A DNA stretch of 64,000 nucleotides from Candidatus Nitrosocosmicus franklandus (GTDB lineage Archaea > Thermoproteota > Nitrososphaeria > Nitrososphaerales > Nitrososphaeraceae), in assembly GCF_900696045.1 (NCBI RefSeq), contig NZ_LR216287.1:1655854-1719853 (forward strand). The letters run 5' to 3'. The notes below the pieces were generated by a model. It searched no databases and was not told the origin of the DNA. It saw only the letters and a list, made by a program, of their open reading frames with translations. This document shows positions 36,067 to 44,281 of this stretch, piece by piece. Each line of letters opens with the position of its first letter. Positions within the stretch are counted from its first letter, which is position 1. The position numbers were made by a program, and so were the translations under genes.

Positions 36067-37209
36067 ATGAATGTGAAGATTTGGTTCGATATATTAACTC
36101 CCAAACAGATAATGTTTTTCAGCCCTGCTATTGCAATTTTGCAAGGTGACGGTCATGATATACTTAGTACCTCTAGAAATTATAGGGAAGCAAACGAATT
36201 GTCTAAACTAAAAGGACTACATCTTATTCGAGTAGGTAGCCATGGCGGATCAAATCTTTACGATAAGCTCTATCAAAGTTCCAAGCGAATAGTCGAGCTA
36301 ACAAAAATAGCATCAAAATTTTCTCCCGATTTAGTGGTAAGTTTCTCATCCCCTGAGGCCTCTCGTGTTGCCTTTGGTCTGGGTATTAAACATATTGGGT
36401 TCAATGATTCCCCACATGCCGAAGCTGTTGCCAGACTAACGATTCCGCTATTATCAACTTTATTTTCTCCATCCGCGATTCCCTTGACAGCTTGGAAAAA
36501 ATTCGGAATATCTCCAAAAGACATAATCCAATATAATGGATTGGACCCTATGGCATGGCTAGACCAAACATACAAGAGTAGGGCAGTCAAAGGCACTCTA
36601 TACTCCAATAATTCCTCTAAATCAAATTCCTCCTCATCAAATTCAAGTCAGAATTTGTTTGCAAGTTTAGGTATTGATGACAGTAAAAAATCTATATTGA
36701 TAAGACTGGAAGAATCAAAGGCCGCCTACATTTCAAACAAGAATCTAAGAATCCAGCCTCTGTCTTTTGTGGATCACGTTGTCAATACCTTTGGTCCAAA
36801 AACCAATGTTATAGTTTTATGCAGATATCCAGACCAAATCAGAGAAATGTCCAAGAGATTTGCAAATAAGGCCACCGTACTAAAACGGGTTGTAGACGGG
36901 GTAGATCTGCTAAAGAAGGTAGACGTTTTTATAGGAGCTGGCGGAACCATGACTGCCGAATCCGCATTATTGGGCAAGCCGACTATTTCTATAGCCCCTA
37001 TCCAATTCTATATAGACGATTATCTGAAAAAAATTGGACTCGTAAAACAAGCTCTCACTCCTTATCAACTTGATAAATTGGTAAATTCATTTCTAACAGA
37101 TCAAGAGAGGTGTGATGAGGTTAGAGATAATGCAAATAGGATAATAAAGGAAATGGAAAATCCAATCGAAAAATTGATCAAATATATTTCTACAATGAGT
37201 AAAAAATAG
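36067..37209 (+). CDS. DUF354 family protein (UDP-GlcNAc 2-epimerase-like fold)
   Basis: A 380-residue GT-B-fold protein. It opens VKIWFDILTPKQIMFFSPAI-, the DUF354 equivalent of WIDxxxPxHVxFF, and has FNDSPHAEAVARLTIPLL in the middle and FIGAGGTMTAESALLGKPTIS in the C-terminal nucleotide-sugar site. A Ser/Asn-rich insert (about 180-197) interrupts the two lobes. DUF354 proteins are common in archaeal surface-polysaccharide loci; their reaction is unknown. It ends 48 bp before tRNA-Gln. Confidence 0.85.
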   Translation: MNVKIWFDILTPKQIMFFSPAIAILQGDGHDILSTSRNYREANELSKLKGLHLIRVGSHGGSNLYDKLYQSSKRIVELTKIASKFSPDLVVSFSSPEASRVAFGLGIKHIGFNDSPHAEAVARLTIPLLSTLFSPSAIPLTAWKKFGISPKDIIQYNGLDPMAWLDQTYKSRAVKGTLYSNNSSKSNSSSSNSSQNLFASLGIDDSKKSILIRLEESKAAYISNKNLRIQPLSFVDHVVNTFGPKTNVIVLCRYPDQIREMSKRFANKATVLKRVVDGVDLLKKVDVFIGAGGTMTAESALLGKPTISIAPIQFYIDDYLKKIGLVKQALTPYQLDKLVNSFLTDQERCDEVRDNANRIIKEMENPIEKLIKYISTMSKK

Positions 37210-37257
37210 ATTCGTAAAATTAATAACATCCGTAAATACAATATAGAAATGCCCGGA

Positions 37258-37348
37258 AGCCCGGTAGTATTTAATTGATGCCGAGTGTAGTGGCCAAGCA
37301 TAGAGGCCTTTGGAGCCTTTGACCCCAGTTCGAATCTGGGCCGGGCTA
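37258..37348 (+). tRNA. tRNA-Gln (TTG) with 18-nt intron in the D-arm
   Basis: Acceptor AGCCCGG pairs with CCGGGCT, discriminator A follows, and CCA is not encoded. The anticodon arm is GAGGC-CTTTGGA-GCCTT, giving anticodon TTG. The T-arm is CCCAG-TTCGAAT-CTGGG. Between AGCCCGGTAGT and GTAGTGGCC lie 18 extra bases (about 37269-37286). Removing them leaves 73 nt with a normal D-arm GTG-TAGTGGCCAAG-CAT. Exon CGGTA can pair with intron TGCCG, consistent with a relaxed bulge-helix-bulge splice site. Confidence 0.88.
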
Positions 37349-37805
37349 CTTGTGGTATTGTACCAGTTTAGTTTATCAAATGATAATTATTGCAACAATT
37401 TGTCGGTTTTAACATAATATTTTTAGATTTACAATAATCGGACAATTCGTTAGTTAGTTAGTTAGTTACCGGATCTCGTACAGCTAGAAATCATATAGTT
37501 TTTCTTCTAGATCGTAATGAAGGTCATACCACAATACGAGTCTATTTTCTTCAGCGAACCACTATACATGTTCTTACTTATATAGACAGGTAGATTTGAG
37601 GTCATTGGGTTTTCAAACCACAAATTATCACTTCTCGTTTGCAATACGAAAAACCAGTTCACACGTTGATACATGTCATTCAGACATATGTGTAATCATG
37701 CTCGTCAGACTTCAATAACTAATAGAATTATTTTCTAAATTTCCATTACATAGTTTAGTATCAAAACTCAGTTTAATCTAATTGTTATTGCTAAAATGAT
37801 TAAAA
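37349..37805. other. 457-bp intergenic region, start of accessory region
   Basis: AT-rich spacer with a (GTTA)5 short tandem repeat at about 37449-37468. No gene or RNA structure was recognised. It precedes the collagen-like gene and must hold its promoter. Confidence 0.4.
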
Positions 37806-38273
37806 ATGATTACCATCAAATCTTTGAGTGGAATGATGCTCGTAACCACGGCATTGTTCTTAAGTGGGTTATCGCTGCAACAGTCAGCAGATGCGCAGCT
37901 ATTCGGAATTGGGAGTTGCATAGTTAACTGTATAGGTGGTGAACAAGGACCACAAGGACCACAAGGACCTCCAGGACCACAAGGACCTCCAGGACCACAA
38001 GGTGAAAAGGGTGATACTGGTGACCAAGGACCACAAGGACCTCCAGGACCACAAGGTGAAAAGGGTGATACTGGTGACCAAGGACCACAAGGACCACAAG
38101 GTGAACAAGGACCTCCAGGACCACAAGGTGAACAAGGACCTCCAGGCGATGATTGTCCAAACGTAAGTGGATTACATTCACCTGGAATTCCAATAATATT
38201 ACCGGATGGTGTACCTGTGTATCCAGATAATGGTGCAGAAGGAGTTTGTACTCCAAATCCACCAACACCTTAA
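37806..38273 (+). CDS. secreted collagen-like (Gly-X-Y) protein
   Basis: A 155-residue protein with a signal peptide (about residues 1-30, ending SADAQ), a short CIVNC segment, then 24 uninterrupted Gly-X-Y triplets (about residues 45-116). The triplets are rich in GPQ, GPP, GEQ, GEK and GDT, the composition that forms bacterial collagen triple helices without hydroxyproline. A C-terminal Pro-rich tail contains two Cys that may link chains. It is probably a cell-surface or extracellular trimeric rod. The triplet DNA is itself repetitive, so copy number may vary. Its codon use is clearly unlike the flanking genes because of the repeat. Confidence 0.88.
   Translation: MITIKSLSGMMLVTTALFLSGLSLQQSADAQLFGIGSCIVNCIGGEQGPQGPQGPPGPQGPPGPQGEKGDTGDQGPQGPPGPQGEKGDTGDQGPQGPQGEQGPPGPQGEQGPPGDDCPNVSGLHSPGIPIILPDGVPVYPDNGAEGVCTPNPPTP
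37938..38153 (+). repeat. collagen-type tandem repeat DNA
   Basis: A 9-bp based repeat of GGACCACAAGGACCTCCA-type units encoding 24 Gly-X-Y triplets. A larger block ([18 protein letters not shown]) occurs twice in tandem, 51-54 bp apart. Confidence 0.85.
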
Positions 38274-38281
38274 TTTTTTTT
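38274..38281 (+). terminator. T-rich terminator candidate
   Basis: An uninterrupted run of eight T residues directly after the collagen-like gene stop codon. Archaeal termination commonly occurs at such tracts. Confidence 0.4.
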
Positions 38282-38597
38282 GATACTTTTATTATATCAA
38301 TAATTTATCCAAAAGATAAGGATTCTTATATCAAGTATTCGTTCTCTTATTTTCCTCTAACAATATTCAATGAATCTAATAATTCTCTCAATATGGTATA
38401 ATTCAATAATATTTCGGTTTATTAGTAATCAATTAGACAGGTCAATGAAGAAGGAGACACTCTTCAAAGTTTTATTTGAGACATAACAAACAATATAGGA
38501 AATTCGAGATTCTTAATCAAACATATTGCTTTCTGCGCTTCATCCAGCCTAATTCTGGTACGAATATTAGATAAGATTATGTTTAATAGTTTTTACT
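38282..38597. other. intergenic region upstream of IS copy A
   Basis: AT-rich sequence with no gene recognised. The last bases contain TTTAATAG (38582-38589), the octamer that is duplicated around IS copy B, but here it lies 8 bp away from the IS end. Confidence 0.35.
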
Positions 38598-39267
38598 GGC
38601 TCTGTTCAGTTAACGATAAGCCTATAGCTTGAAAGCATTCCATTTCTTTTATGCTTACTAGAAACAGAACGCCTTCAAAGTATGTATATTATGGGTTGCA
38701 TTTGTACTTTTCAGGCCTATCGTTAAGGAAAGCCTCGGAAAGATTATCTCAGATATACAAGAGAAATCACGTTTCCATCTGGAATTGGATTCAAAAATAC
38801 AGGCCTCAAAAATTGAAAGCATCAAGAAGAAGAATTCTAGAATATATTGTAGACGAGACCATGTTAAAGGTGGGATCAGAGTTTGTCTGGCTCTGGGTTG
38901 CAACTGAACCCGAAAACAGGCAAATTCTCGCACTGTCTATCTCTAAAGAAAGAAACATGTTTGTAGCTGAAAGATTCATTTCAGATTTAGTCAAGATTCA
39001 TGGAATTCATCCAGTTTCGACTGATGATAGAGGTACTTGGTATCCAATGGCCTGTAGATTCTTAAATCTCGATCATCACATTCATTCCTCTCTGGAGAAA
39101 AGTCTGATTGAAAGAAAGATGCAATACATAAAGGATAGAACCGAAAGTTTCGATGACTACTTTCCTTGTAGAATAAAGAATTGCAAGTTAAAGCATGTAC
39201 GGAATTGGCTGCGGCTCTTTGTAGACTATCATAACAATGAAATAAAACATATTAAGTGAACAGAGCC
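38598..39267 (+). mobile_element. IS6-like insertion sequence, copy A (intact transposase)
   Basis: A 670-bp element. The terminal inverted repeats are GGCTCTGTTCAGTTAA (left) and TTAAGTGAACAGAGCC (right), 16 bp with one mismatch. It encodes one full-length transposase. The flanking octamers (TTTTTACT and TAATAGTA) do not match, so no target duplication remains, unlike copies B and C. Confidence 0.9.
38651..39259 (+). CDS. IS6-family DDE transposase
   Basis: A 202-residue transposase. An N-terminal HTH region (SGLSLRKASERLSQIYKRNH-VSIWNWIQKY) is followed by a DDE catalytic core: Asp in YIVDETMLKVG, Asp in VSTDDRGTWYP and Glu in SLIERKMQYIKDRTESFDD. Copies B and C show STDGGTWYP and STDDGGTWYP at the second Asp, so the DRG here is a local change that may affect activity. 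It is the only uninterrupted transposase of the three copies. Confidence 0.9.
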   Translation: MLTRNRTPSKYVYYGLHLYFSGLSLRKASERLSQIYKRNHVSIWNWIQKYRPQKLKASRRRILEYIVDETMLKVGSEFVWLWVATEPENRQILALSISKERNMFVAERFISDLVKIHGIHPVSTDDRGTWYPMACRFLNLDHHIHSSLEKSLIERKMQYIKDRTESFDDYFPCRIKNCKLKHVRNWLRLFVDYHNNEIKHIK

Positions 39268-39903
39268 TAATAGTAGTACATGAAAGTATATATATAAGTT
39301 ATGCTTCTTTATGGTTTTTAGTTAAAATACAATAATAGATAATTAATTGATATAAAAACTGCTACTGACATTGCGGGTTCAACGATGTCTACATTTTTTA
39401 ATCTTATTGTGCAGGCATGAGGGAAGCAAGCATTACAATCTATCATTATGCTTATACTGCTCTCTAACCCAATCTGGATGATACCTTAAGAAAAAATCAA
39501 TCAGATGATAGAGGTAAAATAAATGATTCCAAAAAAACTACTGTCTTTAATTTGTACATTGCAACAAAATGTAATGTAGACAATTCTATTTAACGCTACT
39601 TGAAATATTTTTTATTCGATCGATATGATCTTTTCAAACTAATCGCAACTGAAATTGATGGTCTTAGCAATTGAGGGTAATTTGTAATACCTTTTTTCAA
39701 GAGAATTGATTCTCAAACAATTCGATTATTTTACTAATTCGAGTAGAATATTTTGAGGATTAATCGCTTTTACTTCAGACTGCCTTTAGAGCATTTTACC
39801 AAACAATAACTTCGTCTAACGGGGCACTGACCATTTTTTTATGATAGGTAGCAGGATTGAACTTAAGTTTTCAAATCGATAATTAAAGACAGTGTACTTG
39901 AGC
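39268..39903. other. 636-bp intergenic region after IS copy A
   Basis: AT-rich, with stops in all frames and no RNA structure recognised. It is probably decayed sequence, continuous with the pseudogene that follows. Confidence 0.35.
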
Positions 39904-40328
39904 TCAGACAATTGCTCCCTTGACTTGTGCTATAACCAAAAGCAATTGTTCACCTGCTCGGAAACCCGCAGCAATTCCATAACTAGCAAATCCGACTACT
40001 ATATCATTCCGTTCTGCAAATACAAAATTGATTGCATTTTTTTTGAAACTTCCGGAATTCCATGTTTGTATTCCGGAGTTACTAATACAAACTCATCAAA
40101 TGAATTGATTTTGGCAGTCCATTTTTGGTGTGATTTTTTGCGTATTGCCTCTGGAATGGGGTAATGGTTATTCTAGTAGGAGGAAGATGGTATCTACGAT
40201 GTCGACTAAATTGAATTCCACATAACTTGGTTTTTTTGCATTTTCGTATACCCGTTTATTTTACCAATCCGTCTTGGTCTCGTGATGTCTAGAATAGCCA
40301 CCACTCTGATAAGATTTTGATTTGTCAT
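39904..40328 (-). pseudogene. NADPH-dependent FMN reductase family pseudogene
   Basis: Reverse-strand fragments in different frames line up with this flavodoxin-like family. They are, in order: MTNQNLIRVVAILDITRPRR (start at 40328, the GSTRPGR position), VYENAKKPSYVEFNLVDI, FDEFVLVTPEYKHGIPEVS (the VTPEYNxGxPxxLKN motif), and NDIVVGFASYGIAAGFRAGE followed by QLLLVIAQVKGAIV. At least two frameshifts and in-frame stops break the gene; one shift lies in a run of six A. The protein would have reduced flavins or quinones. It lies between IS copies A and B. Confidence 0.82.
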
Positions 40329-40848
40329 CCGAGTAAAAGATCGATAAACTTATCATAATTCAAAGAAGAATTCTCAAGACGTTCTAATATTTAATAATCA
40401 TATTCCAATATATATTCACTTAAGCAAGCCATCAAAATTCAAACAGAGGGATTTATAATGGTATACAATTGCGTACTGAATCTATGACTGTTTGTACAGA
40501 TCGAAAAGAAGATTTAAATATTTAGAAACAGGATTTGCCGGGGATTTCTAAAGATATGGAAATTCAAGGTATCAAATATTCTTCATACAAATTTTGCCAC
40601 TAAACAAATATGGTTCTGAATAAGGAAACTTGATCAATCTATAGTCACTCAGTGTCGTACTGTGAATCCATTCAAAGAGGCAAGTGCTTTGCTTAGAAAT
40701 TATTTCTAATTACAACTAGTATTCATTGTATCTTTATATTCGTGAACATACAAAGGACAATCATGAAAATCTATTCAAGTAATTCGATTAACAAGCCGAT
40801 TTCTTTTAAGTCTTGTTTTGTTAATCTAAATCGTAGGGGGAATTATTG
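40329..40848. other. 520-bp intergenic region
   Basis: No intact gene. A short frame near 40485 (MTVCTDRKEDLNI, then a stop, then about 25 more open codons) could be another decayed gene, but no family is recognised. The promoter of the glyoxalase-like gene lies at the right end. Confidence 0.35.
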
Positions 40849-41235
40849 ATGGAAATGAAACTCGAGTTGATTGCAATACCGGTAACTGATGTAGATCGTG
40901 CAATTGATTTTTATAAAAACAAAGTAGGTTTTAATTTGGACCATGATCATACAGTAAACGAGAAACTTCGTTTTATTCAAATGACACCTCCAGGATCTGC
41001 CTGTTCAATCTGTTTTGGGATCGGCATTGCTGACAGTATGAAACCCGGTAGCATTAAGGGTTTACAAATGGTAGTTAAGGACGCTCAAGTTGCTCACGAT
41101 GAACTCAAAAATAGAGGTGTAGATGTTACCGATGTAGATACACAAGTTTGGGGAAAGTTCGTTTACTTTAACGATCCTGACGGCAATGCCTGGACCCTCC
41201 AGGAATTACCTCCTAGAGACCAATTTAAGGTATAG
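40849..41235 (+). CDS. glyoxalase/VOC-family protein
   Basis: A 128-residue vicinal-oxygen-chelate protein with two beta-alpha-beta-beta-beta modules: LIAIPVTDVDRAIDFYKNKVGF at the start, GLQMVVKDAQVAHDELKNRGVDV in the middle, and FVYFNDPDGNAWTLQELPP at the end. The metal-site positions are partly conserved (Glu in the last strand). Members include glyoxalases, dioxygenases and resistance proteins, and the substrate cannot be assigned. The ATG at 40849 has a good GGGGGA ribosome-binding site about 10 bp upstream, unusual in this otherwise leaderless genome. Confidence 0.88.
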   Translation: MEMKLELIAIPVTDVDRAIDFYKNKVGFNLDHDHTVNEKLRFIQMTPPGSACSICFGIGIADSMKPGSIKGLQMVVKDAQVAHDELKNRGVDVTDVDTQVWGKFVYFNDPDGNAWTLQELPPRDQFKV

Positions 41236-41401
41236 TCATTAAAGAAATCTCTCCAACTTTCTTCAAATTGCAATACGAATGCAATCTTAGAACGGATATC
41301 TGGTTGACTGCTTTATAGGCTTGGCTCATAATAGAATATATAATCTAAAACAATAATTTGTACAAAGTGCATTTATTTATTAATCTTTCATCATTTAATA
41401 G

Positions 41402-42069
41402 GGCTCTGTTCAGTTAACAGGTTTTAATTCCTTGTTGTGATAGTCGACAAACAGGTTCAACCAGTTTTTTACGTGTTTTAGTTTGCAGTTCTTTAGCCTG
41501 CAGGGAAAGTAATCATCGAAACTTTCAGTTCTGTCCTTGATATACTGCATTGTTCTTTCAATCAAGTTTTTTTCATAGGAGGAATGGAGATGGTGTTCTA
41601 ATTTAAGGAATTGACAAGCCATGGGATACCAAGTACCACCATCTGTTGAAACTGGATGCTTTCCATAGTCTCTGACTATGTTTGACAGAAACCGTTCCGC
41701 AACAAACATGTTTCTCTCCTTAGAAATGGATAGTGAGAGAATTTCCTTACTTTTCGCATCTATTGCAACCCATAACCATGTGTATTCTGAACCAACCTTA
41801 AGCAATGTTTCATCTACAATGAATTCACATATCCTTCTTTGTTTTGTCTTGATAATCTTAGGTTGGTACTTTTGAATCCAGTTCCAGATAGTGACATGAT
41901 TTCGTTTGATACATCTGAGACAATCTTTCCGAGGCTTTTCTTAAAGATAAACCTGAAAAGTACAAATGTAAGCCATAATACACATATTTTGAAGGTGTTC
42001 TGTTTCTAGTATTCATAAAAGAGATAGGACATCTTCAAGCTATAGACTTGACGCTAAATGAACAGAGCC
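41402..42069 (-). mobile_element. IS6-like insertion sequence, copy B (frameshifted, 8-bp target duplication)
   Basis: A 668-bp element in reverse orientation, with GGCTCTGTTCA ends at both sides. It is flanked by perfect 8-bp direct repeats TTTAATAG (41394-41401 and 42070-42077). The octamer length is the IS6-family target duplication, so this is a clean, simple insertion. Confidence 0.9.
41410..42016 (-). pseudogene. frameshifted IS6-like transposase (copy B)
   Basis: Starts at an ATG at 42016 (MNTRNRTPSKYVYYG) and runs in frame through SLRKASERLSQMYQ. A 1-bp insertion relative to copy C in the ATGTATCAAACGAAATCATG stretch then breaks the frame and leads to an early stop. The catalytic C-terminal part is open again from 41805 (MLKVGSEYTWLWVA) with STDGGTWYP and the Glu in NLIERTMQYIKDR. 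It diverges more from copies A and C than they do from each other in the C-terminal half. Confidence 0.85.
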
Positions 42070-42312
42070 TTTAATAGTATTCATTCGTATTGTTCTGTGC
42101 TGTTATAATTGGTTAGTATAAAAGGAATTATATCGGTATTCTATCATCTAGTTTGACTTATTTAGACACCGTGATTCATTCAATCATGCCTGTTATTTGC
42201 ATACAAGCTATCAATTACGAGTATTGCATCTATACCAAAATGGTTTTCATCGCAAATATGCCGCAATTCAAAATGAGATAATAATATGGAATTTATTAAA
42301 TGTGATAATTCT

Positions 42313-42783
42313 TTAGTGTTTCTCTAAATCCCATGTAGAGTAATATTGAGGAAATATTTCCAGAACTACTGACTGACCACTCTTTTGCATATTCAATAGT
42401 GTCTGTGCTAATGGATGCTCTGTATTTCCCAAATACTTTATCATTATTTTCTCTGCAACAGGAACGTTGAAGCTAATTTCTTCATGAATCTTGACCTCGC
42501 CTTTGCCACGTACTCCTCTTGGTGCATTCGGATCATCGATACAAAAATAAGCAACAGAATTGTTTTTGAGATTATTTGTTTTCTTGGAGTTTTTTGAAGT
42601 TTCTATGTATATTCTGTAATTTTCAGTATCGTAGTAAAACCATACAGGATGAACGTTTGGATGGCCTTTCTCATCTATAGTCCCGAGATGTAAGTTTAAT
42701 CTGCCTGTAGTAAGAAATTTTATTGTTTCTTCCTCAGTTAGAGGCTCTCCGAATCCTATATTTCCATGGAGAATTCTTAACAT
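42313..42783 (-). CDS. pyridoxamine 5'-phosphate oxidase-like flavin/F420-binding split-barrel protein
   Basis: A 156-residue split-barrel protein. LTEEETIKFLTTGRLNLHLG at the start, then GHPNVHPVWFYYD, IYIETSKNSKKTNNLKNN and VAYFCIDDPNAPRGVRGKGEV, matches the PNPOx-like/F420-dependent FDOR group. It probably reduces or oxidises a small molecule with FMN or F420; thaumarchaea make F420, so that cofactor is plausible. No signal peptide. Isolated between the IS copy and the next gene. Confidence 0.85.
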   Translation of the reverse strand: MLRILHGNIGFGEPLTEEETIKFLTTGRLNLHLGTIDEKGHPNVHPVWFYYDTENYRIYIETSKNSKKTNNLKNNSVAYFCIDDPNAPRGVRGKGEVKIHEEISFNVPVAEKIMIKYLGNTEHPLAQTLLNMQKSGQSVVLEIFPQYYSTWDLEKH

Positions 42784-43234
42784 GTAAAATATGGGATATT
42801 ATCCTAATTAAATTGTATCAAGATAGGAACTGAAATTTTGATTAGTATAATCCTTTATTCGATTAATATATCGTCAGATTCTTTGTTAACGCTATTTAAT
42901 ATCGCCTTGCTGTTTAGTCTCTAAGTTCTTTATCCTTTCAAATCTTCTAAAAGATCGTTCTTAGTTAATAGTTGTAATACGGATATACGTCGTCCCGTTT
43001 TAATTTATAAATATCTAGTGAGAAAAATATGATTCTAAAAAATTAAGAGGCTTCACAAACTTAAAGGATCTTTTCCTTTTTCTTCTTCTAGCAATTCATA
43101 TAAGAGATAATTGGTTGGTATGCTTTGAATTATTTGCCATGCTATACTGCATAAACATATCCTTTTCCGAACCTCCAGAAAAATGATATTAAAATATTAT
43201 TATTGATATAATCTTGTAGATGATTTTGTATATC
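42784..43234. other. intergenic region between divergent genes
   Basis: About 450 bp of AT-rich DNA between the leftward split-barrel gene and the rightward PepSY gene. No RNA gene or coding frame recognised. Confidence 0.35.
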
Positions 43235-43242
43235 TTTAAATA
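43235..43242 (+). promoter_or_regulatory. TATA box of the PepSY/Met-His-rich gene
   Basis: TTTAAATA lies 23-30 nt upstream of the ATG at 43265, the standard archaeal TBP site for a leaderless mRNA. Confidence 0.55.
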
Positions 43243-43264
43243 CTTTTAATTCTACGATAGATAA

Positions 43265-44002
43265 ATGAACCTAAACTTTTCTATAGTGGTGGTTTCCCTA
43301 GCTTTGTTATTTAGTTTTGTACTAGTCTTTACATCTACGACAAATACTCACGCGCAGGAATTAAATAATACTATGAATCATCAAACATTTGGCAATCCAG
43401 ATGACATGACAATGAATGATAACATGTCTATGGGGTCCACTTTTGGAACAAGTGAAAAAGAACACGATATAACTAGCTCAGTTTCCATCTTTCAACCTAT
43501 AATCAATGCATTCAAATCAATGATAAAAATCAATATCAATGATGCTATCACATCGGCACAAGACACCGTAGGAGCAAATGCTACTACTGTCGCTGCTTTC
43601 CTTCACCCTGAAAAACAGTATATCGTATATAACATAATTACATTGGACTCCAGTGGAACTATACACAGAGTACTAGTAGATCCTGGGAACGGTAGCGTCT
43701 TAGATGATAAACAAGTATCCTTTATGGAATTGATGAAAATGGTTCATGGCGATGGCATGATGGGCGGCCATGACAAGATGATGGGACCAGAAATGGGTAT
43801 GGGCGGCATGATGGGCGGCCATGACAAGATGATGGGACCAGAAATGGGTATGGGCGGCATGATGGGCGGCCATGACAAGATGATGGGACCAGAAATGGGT
43901 ATGGGCGGCATGATGGGCGGCCATGACAAGATGATGGGACCAGAAATGGGTATGGGCGGCATGATGGGCGGCCATGACAACTCGTACGGACCATGGAATT
44001 GA
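43265..44002 (+). CDS. secreted PepSY protein with Met/His-rich repeat tail
   Basis: A 245-residue protein. A signal peptide (about 1-30, ending THAQE) is followed by a Met/Asn-rich linker. A PepSY-type domain (about 85-150: DAITSAQDTVGANATTVAAF, IVYNIITLDSSGTIHRVLVDPGNGSVL) comes next. The tail has four perfect 17-residue repeats MMGGHDKMMGPEMGMGG and a partial fifth. Clustered Met and His with no Cys is typical of extracytoplasmic copper(I)/silver binding. Ammonia oxidisers depend on copper enzymes, so copper storage or delivery is a plausible inference. Confidence 0.8.
   Translation: MNLNFSIVVVSLALLFSFVLVFTSTTNTHAQELNNTMNHQTFGNPDDMTMNDNMSMGSTFGTSEKEHDITSSVSIFQPIINAFKSMIKININDAITSAQDTVGANATTVAAFLHPEKQYIVYNIITLDSSGTIHRVLVDPGNGSVLDDKQVSFMELMKMVHGDGMMGGHDKMMGPEMGMGGMMGGHDKMMGPEMGMGGMMGGHDKMMGPEMGMGGMMGGHDKMMGPEMGMGGMMGGHDNSYGPWN
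43754..43980 (+). repeat. 51-bp perfect tandem repeat
   Basis: Unit starts at 43754, 43805, 43856, 43907 and 43958 (last one partial, diverging after about 23 bp). The units are identical at DNA level, including third codon positions, so the array is recent or kept uniform by recombination. It is GC-rich against the AT-rich surroundings. Confidence 0.95.
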
Positions 44003-44281
44003 AAACACAGCACAAATCTCACATTTTTAATTATTTTGATTCCTTGAGTGCTTATAGTACCCAATAAAAGAACAACTGAATCATCCATTTCCTTTTTCTC
44101 TGTCTATTTAAATATACTTATAAATGAAAACTGGTTACTATTTCTCTCTAGTTTAGCTTTTGATCTAGTATAGTCTCTTTGAAAGGACAAAATCAAGATA
44201 TTAGAAAAGACTCATTTCATCATCTTTGTTACTTATTATCTGAATTAAGTTATAATAAAGTACGCTGTTGTCTAATTCGAT

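Noticed and set aside
37938-38153. CRISPR-like repeat array
   Set aside because: The repeats are contiguous coding units without unique spacers, and no cas genes occur in the window.
37899-38268. Long overlapping frames on both strands of the collagen-like gene
   Set aside because: Repeat-driven open frames without start context or export signal; only the 37806 frame gives Gly-X-Y with a signal peptide.
39892-40164. 90-codon plus-strand frame
   Set aside because: It is the antisense of the FMN-reductase pseudogene, whose reverse-strand motifs are clear.
43700-44088. Three long minus-strand frames across the Met/His repeats
   Set aside because: They arise from the 51-bp repeat lacking stops in several frames; the plus frame has signal peptide and PepSY domain.
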